DNA of 64,000 bases from G965267335 sp965267335 (GTDB lineage Bacteria > Bacteroidota > Bacteroidia > Cytophagales > JAAEPT01), in assembly GCA_965267335.1 (NCBI GenBank), contig OZ253953.1, positions 3,906,001 to 3,970,000 on the forward strand. Reading direction: 5' to 3'. The number at the start of each line of letters is the position of its first letter. The stretch's first letter is position 1. Under the pieces are notes generated by a model, which was given only the letters and a program-made list of their open reading frames with translations, was not told where the DNA came from and searched no databases. Below, in pieces: positions 26,161 through 34,236 of the stretch. The translations under genes and the position numbers were made by a program.

Positions 26161-26193
26161 AAAAAAATTGGTCGCAGCCAGGAACTACGACCA
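26161..26193 (-). terminator. terminator of the SRPBCC gene
   Basis: TGGTCG (26169-26174) pairs with CGACCA (26188-26193). On the minus strand the stem is followed by AATTTTTTT (26168-26161), so it serves the leftward gene. Confidence 0.65.
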
Positions 26194-26211
26194 GATTACA
26201 ATTAACTGTGA

Positions 26212-26826
26212 TCACCTTTTCACCACCGCATCAGCTTTATCTTCCTGCTTATAAAGTCTTTTTATCTCCTTAAAATTCTCTTTCGTGACCTTCTCACCTG
26301 TTCTAGCATGGTGCTCCACGGAAATCATATAGTCTGTGATTAATTTTTTAAACTTTCCTTTTACCATGCCTCCCATGATTCCGGGTTTGGTTCTGTATTG
26401 CATATCAAAAGTGATCCTGGATTTATCATTACCCAAATCCTCTACTTTATACACCGCCTTTGTATAGTCCGGATTCATTGGAAACTTACCCGCCTGAAAC
26501 ACTGTATTAACGAAGGTCCGGTTTTCGGGATCATAATTGACCATCTTCTCTTTTAGATATTGAGAACCTTTATCATTGAAGTAACAAATCCGCTCTGCAC
26601 CCTCTCCTGCTTCTAATGTTCCATTAATATATTCGGACTTAATAACTTTAGGATGTGAATTAGCAATTGCTCCGTAATCAACACCAACCACCTTCCAGAC
26701 CTCATCGGCCGGCAGATTAATTTCTCTGGATACAGTAAACTTTTGAACTTTCTTTTGAGCGTATAGCAGGTTAGTTAAAAAAGCTCCCAGTAATGTAATG
26801 ACTAAAGTTTTAGATATAATTTTCAT
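26212..26826 (-). CDS. secreted SRPBCC-fold protein
   Basis: About 204 residues begin with a signal peptide (MKIISKTLVITLLGAFLTNLLYAQ). I prefer the ATG at 26826 over 26835, because the latter lies within an inverted repeat and gives a worse signal. The body reads as a START/Bet v1-like hydrophobic-ligand domain: FTVSREINLPADEVWKVVGVDYGAI..HPKVIKSEYINGTLEAGEGAERICYF, then GNDKSRITFDMQYRTKPGIMGGMVKGKFKKLITDYM. The protein is periplasmic or secreted; its ligand is unknown. It lies downstream of an AraC gene on the same strand. Confidence 0.8.
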   Translation of the reverse strand: MKIISKTLVITLLGAFLTNLLYAQKKVQKFTVSREINLPADEVWKVVGVDYGAIANSHPKVIKSEYINGTLEAGEGAERICYFNDKGSQYLKEKMVNYDPENRTFVNTVFQAGKFPMNPDYTKAVYKVEDLGNDKSRITFDMQYRTKPGIMGGMVKGKFKKLITDYMISVEHHARTGEKVTKENFKEIKRLYKQEDKADAVVKR

Positions 26827-26830
26827 AATT

Positions 26831-26860
26831 GACATTTGTTTTATGGTTTATACAAATGTC
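26831..26860. promoter_or_regulatory. perfect inverted repeat before the SRPBCC gene
   Basis: GACATTTGT (26831-26839) and ACAAATGTC (26852-26860) are exact 9-base inverted copies with a 12-base spacer, placed just upstream of the SRPBCC start and downstream of the AraC gene. This is a candidate operator. Confidence 0.45.
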
Positions 26861-26915
26861 TTCAGACCGGAGCAGTTCTAATTGTGCATAAAGTTCAATG
26901 AATAGTCTATATAGT

Positions 26916-27761
26916 TCAAGACAGGTCCCGGAACTCGGTAGGGCTCACACCATAATAGGCAGTAAAGGATTTGGAAAAATGGGTGATATCATTGAAACCA
27001 GAGTCGAAGCAGATATCAGTTACACGCTTATTTGTAGTTTTCAATAGGTCAGAGGCCTTCTGAAGCTTCTTCAACTTTAAATACTTTGCAGGAGATTCAT
27101 TGTACAGTTCACTAAACTTTCGCTTAAAGGACGATACACTTAAGTTACACAGAGTGGCCAACTCGTCAATCGTTATATTGTCATAAACATGTCTATTGAT
27201 CACTTCTTTAAACTCATATTCAACTGGATTGAACAAATCTCTCAATACATTTCTAACATCCCCTGTTGTGTCTGTTTTATCAAGAATAAGAATGAGCTCT
27301 TTAACTTTCAAGATCGTAATTTCCTCATCCACCAGCTCTGGATTTTCAAAATAGAACTGCAGATTTTCAATAAACTTTTCAACTAGCTGATCGGTTTTTA
27401 TCTGCGTTATAGATTTTTGATTAAGATTTTGAGCGTTCTTTAAAAACTCCGGAATGTCATTCTTATAAACATGGTTGATGATCTCGGGATATAAGTGGAT
27501 ACCTATAGCTTCATATTCCTCATCTTCCAGTTCCGATTCATGCCACGAATTCAAATAGTTACCACACTTCATCAATACTCCCTGGCCTGTATCAAGGTTA
27601 ACACTTTCAGTGACTGAAAAGAGTTTTGACTTACCCTTAACTGCGAAAAGATAGCAAGCCTCATGATGCATAGCCGCATTAAGTTTAATAGGAGGCTTAA
27701 AGACCACACGCTCAAGCACTACTTTGTTTAATAAATCGAAATGTTGGTGTTTAACGATCAT
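26916..27761 (-). CDS. AraC-family transcriptional regulator
   Basis: The 281-residue protein has a cupin-like N-terminal half (HHEACYLFAVKGKSKLFSVTESVNLDTGQGVLMKCGNY) and a C-terminal AraC DNA-binding domain (NITIDELATLCNLSVSSFKRKFSELYNESPAKYLKLKKL, then VTDICFDSGFNDITHFSKSFTAYYGVSPTEFRDL). This is a complete, typical regulator. It lies between the alpha/beta hydrolase and the SRPBCC gene, all leftward, and either may be its target. Confidence 0.9.
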   Translation of the reverse strand: MIVKHQHFDLLNKVVLERVVFKPPIKLNAAMHHEACYLFAVKGKSKLFSVTESVNLDTGQGVLMKCGNYLNSWHESELEDEEYEAIGIHLYPEIINHVYKNDIPEFLKNAQNLNQKSITQIKTDQLVEKFIENLQFYFENPELVDEEITILKVKELILILDKTDTTGDVRNVLRDLFNPVEYEFKEVINRHVYDNITIDELATLCNLSVSSFKRKFSELYNESPAKYLKLKKLQKASDLLKTTNKRVTDICFDSGFNDITHFSKSFTAYYGVSPTEFRDLS

Positions 27762-27788
27762 ATACTTTAGTCAGAACCCGTTAAATCT

Positions 27789-28445
27789 TTAATTTGTTCC
27801 AACTAAAACCCTTCTGAGAATACCATTGATTTCTTCGGCATTTTCATACACCATAAAGTGTCCTCCTCCTTTTATGACAAAAGTATTTTTGTTCTTCCAG
27901 ACCTTCATCAGATTGTCTGAAGTACCGATGATATTATAAATGGTGGATTCACCATCACTCTCTTTGTATGTTCTGATTTTTTCCAATGACCATCTCACCA
28001 AACGAGGATCAGTAGACCTTACCATAGACCGGATAACTTCACGACCTTGTTTAGTTCTTACATTAAACCTCTCCCTTATCAATCCGGAAAGAAAAGTCAT
28101 TTTCCAATTTGGTATGAGCTTGTGCAGATGTAGATTCAACATGACCCGGTAAAGGGTCTTTAAATCTCTTTTACTTCTCAGGCTGGATATCAAAACTATT
28201 TTGTCACAGAAACATTTTCGAGAAATCTCCTGAGCAATAATTCCTCCAAAGGATAACCCAACCAATACATCATTGGACTGTACTTGATACTTCTCAAAGA
28301 GTCTATCGCAATAATCGGAAAGTGGTTCTTCCTTTTTGTTGGAAATCCAGGGAATAAAAACCTTCGTGTAACCAACGAAGTCTCCAATTTTGTTAAAGGC
28401 TTTCTCATCCGCACCGAGGCCAGATATGAAATAAATCTTTTTCAA
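27789..28445 (-). CDS. alpha/beta hydrolase
   Basis: The 218-residue protein has an alpha/beta-hydrolase core: an N-terminal strand KKIYFISGLGADEKAF with the oxyanion region, the nucleophile elbow VGLSFGGIIAQEI (Ser in GLSFGG) and a C-terminal catalytic histidine in FVIKGGGHFMVYENAEEI. The acid is probably the Asp in IIGTSDNLMK. It is cytoplasmic, of unknown substrate, and short for the family with a small lid. The start overlaps the stop of the upstream lipoprotein gene by 4 bases. Confidence 0.82.
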   Translation of the reverse strand: MKKIYFISGLGADEKAFNKIGDFVGYTKVFIPWISNKKEEPLSDYCDRLFEKYQVQSNDVLVGLSFGGIIAQEISRKCFCDKIVLISSLRSKRDLKTLYRVMLNLHLHKLIPNWKMTFLSGLIRERFNVRTKQGREVIRSMVRSTDPRLVRWSLEKIRTYKESDGESTIYNIIGTSDNLMKVWKNKNTFVIKGGGHFMVYENAEEINGILRRVLVGTN

Positions 28446-29371
28446 ATCCTTTCTAAAAATCTACTGCTTACCCACCCAATGTAAGAAGTCTTGAAAGAGT
28501 TCCCAACGCCCATATACTGCTTTACTAAACTATCTAACGGTTCTGTCTCAATCAACCACCATACACGACCTGTACTATCTGTACTTGATTTAAAAGCCGT
28601 TCCGGTTTGCCCTCCACCCAATACTCCATAAACATTCCCCTTCACTTCATCCATCATACTGATTTCAGATGAATCATCTTTTGCTGGCGTACACCTAAGA
28701 TTATATTCAGCTACGGGAACTTTAAACTTAATTGGCTCTATCACCTTACCATTCATATCGGTCAAGTCGTTGAAATAATAGGCCCCAATCATCGTAAGTG
28801 AGTCCGCCACATCAAATTCAAACAAAGTATTTTCAATATCTGCACAACAGGCCCAATCTATAATCACTAACTTTTTTAATAAATTTCTTTCCACCGTCAT
28901 TGAGATCGGATCTTGATATGTATGAAACCACTTCTCAAACGTTCCATCTGCTCTTTGGCAAAAAGCTACGATCCAGGACATTTCGCCACTGCTATGACCA
29001 TGATATATTACATCAACAAGACTATCACCATTGATATGTATGTAATGAAGAGAGCCTCTAATTTGCTCGAAACGTTCGGTTTCATCCAAAAAATCAAAAA
29101 ACTCACTTACACTTTCAATTATTCGAAATCTCTCCTTCATAGACAGATGAACTTCAAGCTCTGACCAGTCCAATCTATCTCCATATCTATCTAGTACAAA
29201 CTGACTTTCCAACTGCCCTTTTTCTCTTGCGTCACATTGATCAGAGGTGTCTATAACGATGTTATTATCTGGAGTAGAGGTTATACTTGACTCTTTCGAT
29301 TGTTCTTTCTCTTGGGAACAGGCCATTAATACAAGGACAAAAAAAATGTACCAATAGGAGTTATTCATCAC
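28442..29371 (-). CDS. lipoprotein of unknown function, SH3-like C terminus
   Basis: The 309-residue protein has a lipobox LVLMAC near residue 18, then an acidic Ser/Glu linker. Its middle region contains RGSLHYIHINGDSLVDVIYHG and WIVAFCQRADGTFEKWFHTYQDP. The last 80 residues (NVYGVLGGGQTG..WWLIETEPLDSL..SYIGWVSSRFLERI) resemble a bacterial SH3 domain. I do not recognise the whole family. It is coupled to the hydrolase gene downstream and starts 10 bases after the OmpA-family gene ends. Confidence 0.65.
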   Translation of the reverse strand: MMNNSYWYIFFVLVLMACSQEKEQSKESSITSTPDNNIVIDTSDQCDAREKGQLESQFVLDRYGDRLDWSELEVHLSMKERFRIIESVSEFFDFLDETERFEQIRGSLHYIHINGDSLVDVIYHGHSSGEMSWIVAFCQRADGTFEKWFHTYQDPISMTVERNLLKKLVIIDWACCADIENTLFEFDVADSLTMIGAYYFNDLTDMNGKVIEPIKFKVPVAEYNLRCTPAKDDSSEISMMDEVKGNVYGVLGGGQTGTAFKSSTDSTGRVWWLIETEPLDSLVKQYMGVGNSFKTSYIGWVSSRFLERI

Positions 29372-29381
29372 TTGTTAGTAA

Positions 29382-31481
29382 TTAAATCCCAAGTAACACA
29401 AACTCCACCCTCCTGTTCAGTCTTCTAAGGTGAGGTTTCCTGTTATCAGCAACTGGCTTTGTTTCACCATAACCAACTGCCTCCAATCGACTGGCATCGA
29501 TACCGTTTTCAATTAAGTAAGCTTTAATTGCATCAGCTCTATCCTGCGATAGCTTCATGTTCAAATCCTCAGGACCCTGGTTGTCCGTATGACCTTCCAG
29601 CCTGATTTTTATCTTTTCATTATCGTTCAGCAACTTGATTAAACTTTTCAGCTCTGCTTCAGATTCATTCTTCAATGTTGCCTTGGCATGTTCGAAAAAT
29701 ACATTATTGAGCTTAATGTTTTTACCGATCTGCATTGGTACGAGGTAAAGATCTAAAGTGATTTCCTTGTACTCATTGATATCTTTTAAGTCCATATGCT
29801 CGCGAATCGCATAGTACTGTTTCTTTTCTGCATAAAAACTGTACTCTTTTCCCTGCTGCAGCACAATTTCATACTCACCGGTATTAGGATCGGAGTGAGC
29901 AATACCTACTTCTTTATCGTTCGATAAGTCGTGAATGGTGATACTTGTACCAAGGGGCTTATTGGTCTCTTTTTCAAGGGTCTTCCCTTTTATCAGTAGT
30001 ACAGGATCAGGACGCATGGATTGAGTCAAGTTCACCTCAAACAAATCAAAGCTTCCGTTTTTATTAGAAATACTTGAGATGTATGCTTTGTCCCCTTTAG
30101 CAGAAACACTAATACCACAATCCGAATGTGCCGTATTAATTGTTGAGCCTAGGTTTTGTGGCTCACTCCAGTTTTTCCAGGTATCATCCAGCCGATGCGA
30201 GATAAAAATATCCTGCCCTCCAAAGCCAGGCCATCCGTTACTTGAAAAATAAATTGTTCGTTCATCAGGCGCCAAAAATGGGTATATCTCGCTCCCCCCA
30301 CTATTAATGTTACCCATATTAATCGGGGCAGACCACTTTTGTCCGGCAAAGTGGAAAGAAACGTATAAATCACTTTCTCCTTTTGTATCCGCTCGTTTTA
30401 ATGCCATAATCAATACTTTCTGGTCTGCGGACATACACCCTTCGAGATAATCTCTATCATTACTAAAATCTGAAATTTCAAGGTTCTTTGGGATTCCCCA
30501 ACCGTTCTTTTCTTTGGTGCTTACAGAAAAACCTGTTCCATCAATTTCTCCGGCACTATTATAATGATGAGCGGTCATTAAAGTATTATTATCAGGAAGT
30601 ACGGTGGCCACAAAATTCGTCTTACTGCAATTGATTGGCTTATCTAATGGCAGAGCATCAGTCCAACTAGATTTTTTCGATACCATCCAGGCTTCACCTT
30701 CCTTTTCACTTCCTTTTTCCGGATGATGATACCTTCTGAAATAATACAAATAATTACCATCAGGGCTGATCAACCCCAAAGTCTCATCATCACTTGTATT
30801 GATCCCTTCTCCCATATTGCGCTTGGTGGTCTCTGTACCAGGGGCAAGATTAATTTTAATCTCTGGAGTGCTCAATACAATATTGTCAGCAGCAACTTCT
30901 GTTCCCGGCTCTACAAAAATACCAACGTAGGACCCATAAAATTTCACAGGTTTCCCTGAGTACACCTCTTGCCCATTGAGTCGCAATTTCATCGAACCGT
31001 TCTCCTGTTCGATCTCCAACTTATTCACAGCAGGTGACATCTTCACGTTTTCATTCATTGTCCATTCAACCAAAAAATCAATCGAATGGTCAGTATGATG
31101 CATAATTGTGTAAGCTCCTTCATGCACCATAAACACATAGAAATTCTCTCCGCTGTCGCCTCCCCAAATCAATCCAGCTCCCGAACCTTTTTTCTCCTTG
31201 ATTAGCTCTATGTCGGCCGAAAGTTTATAATGTTCTTTCTCGAAAGGATAGGCCTCTACATGTGGCCACACCGGACTCTTTTTTGCAGATATGTAGTATT
31301 TACCATTGCTAATTTTCAGCTCATAGTCCGAACTCACACCGGTAAACCAATCGCTACTAATATCTTCAAAGTTCTCATTGACCAAAAAACCCATATCGGA
31401 TTGAGCTCGTGCAGTCCCTGCGGTACCTATAAGTGCAAATAAGAAAAATGTAATTCTGGTAAAGGCTGGTAGTCGTTTCAT
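29382..31481 (-). CDS. OmpA-family protein with WD40-like (PD40) propeller
   Basis: About 699 residues; the ATG at 31481 gives a clean signal peptide (MKRLPAFTRITFFLFALIGTAG). A lectin/LamG-like N-terminal domain (FEDISSDWFTGVSSDYEL..) is followed by PD40 repeats (SPDGNYLYYFRRY, LAPDERTIYFSSNGWPGFGGQDIFIS, VSAKGDKAYISSIS). A carboxypeptidase-regulatory-like domain and a C-terminal OmpA domain (LEGHTDNQGPEDLNMKLSQDRADAIKAYL) end the protein. The OmpA part binds peptidoglycan and the propeller probably binds a protein or glycan partner. Similar architectures occur among gliding/T9SS-associated proteins, but that link is inferred. Confidence 0.88.
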   Translation of the reverse strand: MKRLPAFTRITFFLFALIGTAGTARAQSDMGFLVNENFEDISSDWFTGVSSDYELKISNGKYYISAKKSPVWPHVEAYPFEKEHYKLSADIELIKEKKGSGAGLIWGGDSGENFYVFMVHEGAYTIMHHTDHSIDFLVEWTMNENVKMSPAVNKLEIEQENGSMKLRLNGQEVYSGKPVKFYGSYVGIFVEPGTEVAADNIVLSTPEIKINLAPGTETTKRNMGEGINTSDDETLGLISPDGNYLYYFRRYHHPEKGSEKEGEAWMVSKKSSWTDALPLDKPINCSKTNFVATVLPDNNTLMTAHHYNSAGEIDGTGFSVSTKEKNGWGIPKNLEISDFSNDRDYLEGCMSADQKVLIMALKRADTKGESDLYVSFHFAGQKWSAPINMGNINSGGSEIYPFLAPDERTIYFSSNGWPGFGGQDIFISHRLDDTWKNWSEPQNLGSTINTAHSDCGISVSAKGDKAYISSISNKNGSFDLFEVNLTQSMRPDPVLLIKGKTLEKETNKPLGTSITIHDLSNDKEVGIAHSDPNTGEYEIVLQQGKEYSFYAEKKQYYAIREHMDLKDINEYKEITLDLYLVPMQIGKNIKLNNVFFEHAKATLKNESEAELKSLIKLLNDNEKIKIRLEGHTDNQGPEDLNMKLSQDRADAIKAYLIENGIDASRLEAVGYGETKPVADNRKPHLRRLNRRVEFVLLGI

Positions 31482-31553
31482 ATTAACTCTAAAAATAATG
31501 AATTTGAAATAATATCTCCACAGGTCGATTACCCTCAAGAACCGGGCCTAATA

Positions 31554-32207
31554 TCAACCCTTAAAAATGAAATAGATTGTTCTTTCCTTGTCGGTAGAAG
31601 TATCGTAATCGTTGGACTCGATAGACTTAAACCCAACCTTGTTACTCATATTCTCCAGATCACTTTTTGAAGGAATATAACAATGCAAGTCGCCAAAAGT
31701 AGTTTCCAGATGTAAATGTTGTTCATCAATCTGGTGTTGAGCAAAGGTTTTAAAACCTATTCTTGGGGTATCGATAGCCAACACACCTTTGTCCTCAAGC
31801 ATATCAAATATCTTCCGGAGGGCCGCTTCCTGCTCTTCTTCTGAGAAATCCAGAATCCCTGACCACATCCAAAGTACAGCGTCAAATTTACCCTCAAACT
31901 GATGCTCCATAAAATCTCCTTGAATTAAGGTAGACTTAGAGCCATAATTTTTCCGCAGATACTGAAAAAAATCTTCACTCTGCTCTATTGCGACAATTTC
32001 TCCTTTAAACTCCTTATCAAGCAAGTATTGGATACATCTACCGGTACCAGCCCCCAATTCGAGAATGCGATTCGCCCCTTTGATATGCGGCCAGGAAAGG
32101 TCCATATCCTTGCACACATCAAAGCCACCGATCATGGAAAGCTCCCGTAGATTTTCCACGCCTATGTTCTTATAGAACTTAAAATTTTTTTTATTCTGTT
32201 CTGCCAT
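31554..32207 (-). CDS. class I SAM-dependent methyltransferase
   Basis: The 217-residue protein has the Rossmann methyltransferase core: ILELGAGTGRCIQYL (motif I), GEIVAIEQSEDF (motif II acidic residue), STLIQGDFMEHQ and FDAVLWMWSGILDFSEEEQ. The substrate cannot be told. It is divergent from the NhaC-family gene across an 80-base spacer. Confidence 0.87.
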   Translation of the reverse strand: MAEQNKKNFKFYKNIGVENLRELSMIGGFDVCKDMDLSWPHIKGANRILELGAGTGRCIQYLLDKEFKGEIVAIEQSEDFFQYLRKNYGSKSTLIQGDFMEHQFEGKFDAVLWMWSGILDFSEEEQEAALRKIFDMLEDKGVLAIDTPRIGFKTFAQHQIDEQHLHLETTFGDLHCYIPSKSDLENMSNKVGFKSIESNDYDTSTDKERTIYFIFKG

Positions 32208-32287
32208 TCTATCTGATTGCGGCTCCCTGTTGGGTTTGTGAAGATAATATATTTATTTCATGTTTAAACTTTTGAATATTAAATCGA

Positions 32288-33832
32288 TTGATTTTAAACG
32301 ATATTACATACTCTTTTGGTGACTATCTTTTCTTCCTGTCTCCCCCAATTCTAACGATTGCAATTGCATTTATATTTCGTCAGGTCATAATTGCACTATT
32401 TGCTGGGATCACCCTTGGCATTTTTCTCCATCACGGAGTGAGCTTTGAAGCCCTGTTTTCTATAGCAGATACTTACGCACTAAATACACTCACCGATCGA
32501 AGCAATATGTCAGTCATATTATTTTCCTTGTTGATTGGTGGGATGGTCTTCCTTTTACGAAAAAATGGCAGTCTGAACGGGGTAGTTAAATGGATTAGCG
32601 CTTTAGCGACATCAGCAGTAAGCGCACAATTCAGTGTTTGGCTGATGGGTGTATTTATCTTTTTTGATGACTATGCCAATTCCCTTGTAGTTGGTAACAC
32701 AATGCGTAGCGTCACCGATAAATATCACATCTCCAGAGAAAAATTGGCCTATATTGTGGACAGCACGGCAGCTCCGGTAGCTTCTATTGCTTTTATGACA
32801 ACCTGGGTCGGCACCCAAATGAAGTACTTTAGTGAGGGAGCTGAACTACTGAAAATGGACGTTACCGGTCCAATATTCTTTACTAATTCACTGAGTTATG
32901 CTTTCTATCCCATTCTGACTTTGGTCTTTATCCTCTTCATTATATTCCTAAAAAAGGACTATGGACCTATGTATGCGGTAGAACTAAACGCAAGAAAAAG
33001 CCAACCGAGTAAAGAAGGGGTTTCTAAAAACTCAGCTAAAAATGGAACCAGTGCATTGATCCCTATTCTGACTTTGATTTTTGTCACGCTGGCGGGTATT
33101 TATTTTACTGGTCGGATAGGCTTGGAAAATGTAAATGGAACTTCTGACAAGCTCCTTCACCTCTTAAAAAACTGTGATCCTTATGTGGCACTGATATGGG
33201 GGTCATTTTCTGCCTTGTTAATCGCTATAGTCCTATCACTTTTCCCCTTGATGATGAAACTGAAGGATATAGTTAAGAATGTATTGAGTGGATTTAGTGA
33301 ACTACTTGAGACGCTTATTGTTTTGGTGCTTGCCTGGGTATTTTCTGATGTACTGAGGGACCTGGGCACCGACCAATTCCTGGGCGGACTGATCGGACAT
33401 GGGGTGAATCCAATCTGGTTGCCAGTGTTGATATTTCTATTAGCCGGACTTACATCATTTGCCACCGGATCAAGCTGGAGTACCATGGCGATACTCTATC
33501 CCATTGTCTGGAACATTTGTGACAGTGCTGAAATTGCTACAACTAATCCAGAACTGGTATATCATATAGGCTCACTGGTACTGGCCGGGTCAGTCTTTGG
33601 CGACCACTGCTCTCCAATATCTGACACTACTATATTAAGCTCTATGGCCTCGGGCTGCGACCACGTATCCCATGTACGCACACAGATTCCTTATGCACTG
33701 ACGGTTGCCGGTGTAAGTTTGCTTTTGAGTATGGTTGCGACATTGACCGGCATGCCTGTTCTGGTGAATTATATGTTAGGTGTGGGTATTTTATTTGGAG
33801 CCGTTCACTTTTTCGGGAGGCGGGTTGAATAA
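32288..33832 (+). CDS. NhaC-family Na+/H+ (or Na+/organate) antiporter
   Basis: The 514-residue polytopic protein shows the NhaC/YqkI pattern: FFDDYANSLVVGNTMR, the helix-breaking DSTAAPVASIAFMTTWVG, AGLTSFATGSSWSTMAIL and the signature GSVFGDHCSPISDTTILSSMASGCDHVSHV. The family exchanges sodium for protons or couples it to malate/lactate exchange, as expected for a marine organism. The TTG start follows the divergent spacer. Confidence 0.9.
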   Translation: MILNDITYSFGDYLFFLSPPILTIAIAFIFRQVIIALFAGITLGIFLHHGVSFEALFSIADTYALNTLTDRSNMSVILFSLLIGGMVFLLRKNGSLNGVVKWISALATSAVSAQFSVWLMGVFIFFDDYANSLVVGNTMRSVTDKYHISREKLAYIVDSTAAPVASIAFMTTWVGTQMKYFSEGAELLKMDVTGPIFFTNSLSYAFYPILTLVFILFIIFLKKDYGPMYAVELNARKSQPSKEGVSKNSAKNGTSALIPILTLIFVTLAGIYFTGRIGLENVNGTSDKLLHLLKNCDPYVALIWGSFSALLIAIVLSLFPLMMKLKDIVKNVLSGFSELLETLIVLVLAWVFSDVLRDLGTDQFLGGLIGHGVNPIWLPVLIFLLAGLTSFATGSSWSTMAILYPIVWNICDSAEIATTNPELVYHIGSLVLAGSVFGDHCSPISDTTILSSMASGCDHVSHVRTQIPYALTVAGVSLLLSMVATLTGMPVLVNYMLGVGILFGAVHFFGRRVE

Positions 33833-33850
33833 AGTAACGTGTTCTTTTTT

Positions 33851-33904
33851 AACCGCAAAGCTGCCACGGCAGAAAGAAGAGGCGCGAAGTTCGCAAAGAA
33901 ATTG
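33851..33904. repeat. degenerate GCAAAG-type intergenic sequence
   Basis: The spacer contains ACCGCAAAG (33852-33860), GGCGCGAAG (33881-33889) and TTCGCAAAG (33890-33898), which resembles the GCAAAG-rich intergenic elements I have seen in Bacteroidota and other genomes. It occurs once in this window, so calling it a dispersed repeat is inference. Confidence 0.3.
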
Positions 33905-34008
33905 ATATTACTTACTTTATCTTTGAACGCCAACACGTCAAACATTAATACCTGAATTGCCAACTTCAAACACAGAACTTTAACACCAAAAATGCCTAAC
34001 TTTATCCC

Positions 34009-34236
34009 ATGAGCAAAAAGCTAAAGATCATAGCAGCAAAAGAAATTTCAGCAGGACTCAACAATCTCTTAGGAAAAGACTTAAATATAGTTTTCAACAA
34101 TGATTCAGTTCTTTTCGGGCAGATCAAAAAAGTGAGCTCCGAAATTATTATCTTCAGAGATAAGCGAAACAAAAAGCACAAAATCAATCTGAAAGACATT
34201 CAGGAAATCATCATTGATGAACCGGTAGATGCTTAA
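34009..34236 (+). CDS. small Sm/Lsm-like protein
   Basis: The 75-residue basic protein reads as a short N-terminal helix and then beta strands: LGKDLNIVFNNDSVLFGQIKKVSSEIIIFRD..KKHKINLKDIQEIIID. The pattern GKxLxIxFxxxxxxxGxIxxxxxxIIxF resembles the Sm1 motif of Lsm/Hfq-type RNA-binding barrels. That similarity is by eye and needs a structure prediction. Its end overlaps the recN start by 8 bases, so the two are translationally coupled. A near-consensus TAACTTTA lies 4 bases before the ATG. Confidence 0.7.
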   Translation: MSKKLKIIAAKEISAGLNNLLGKDLNIVFNNDSVLFGQIKKVSSEIIIFRDKRNKKHKINLKDIQEIIIDEPVDA

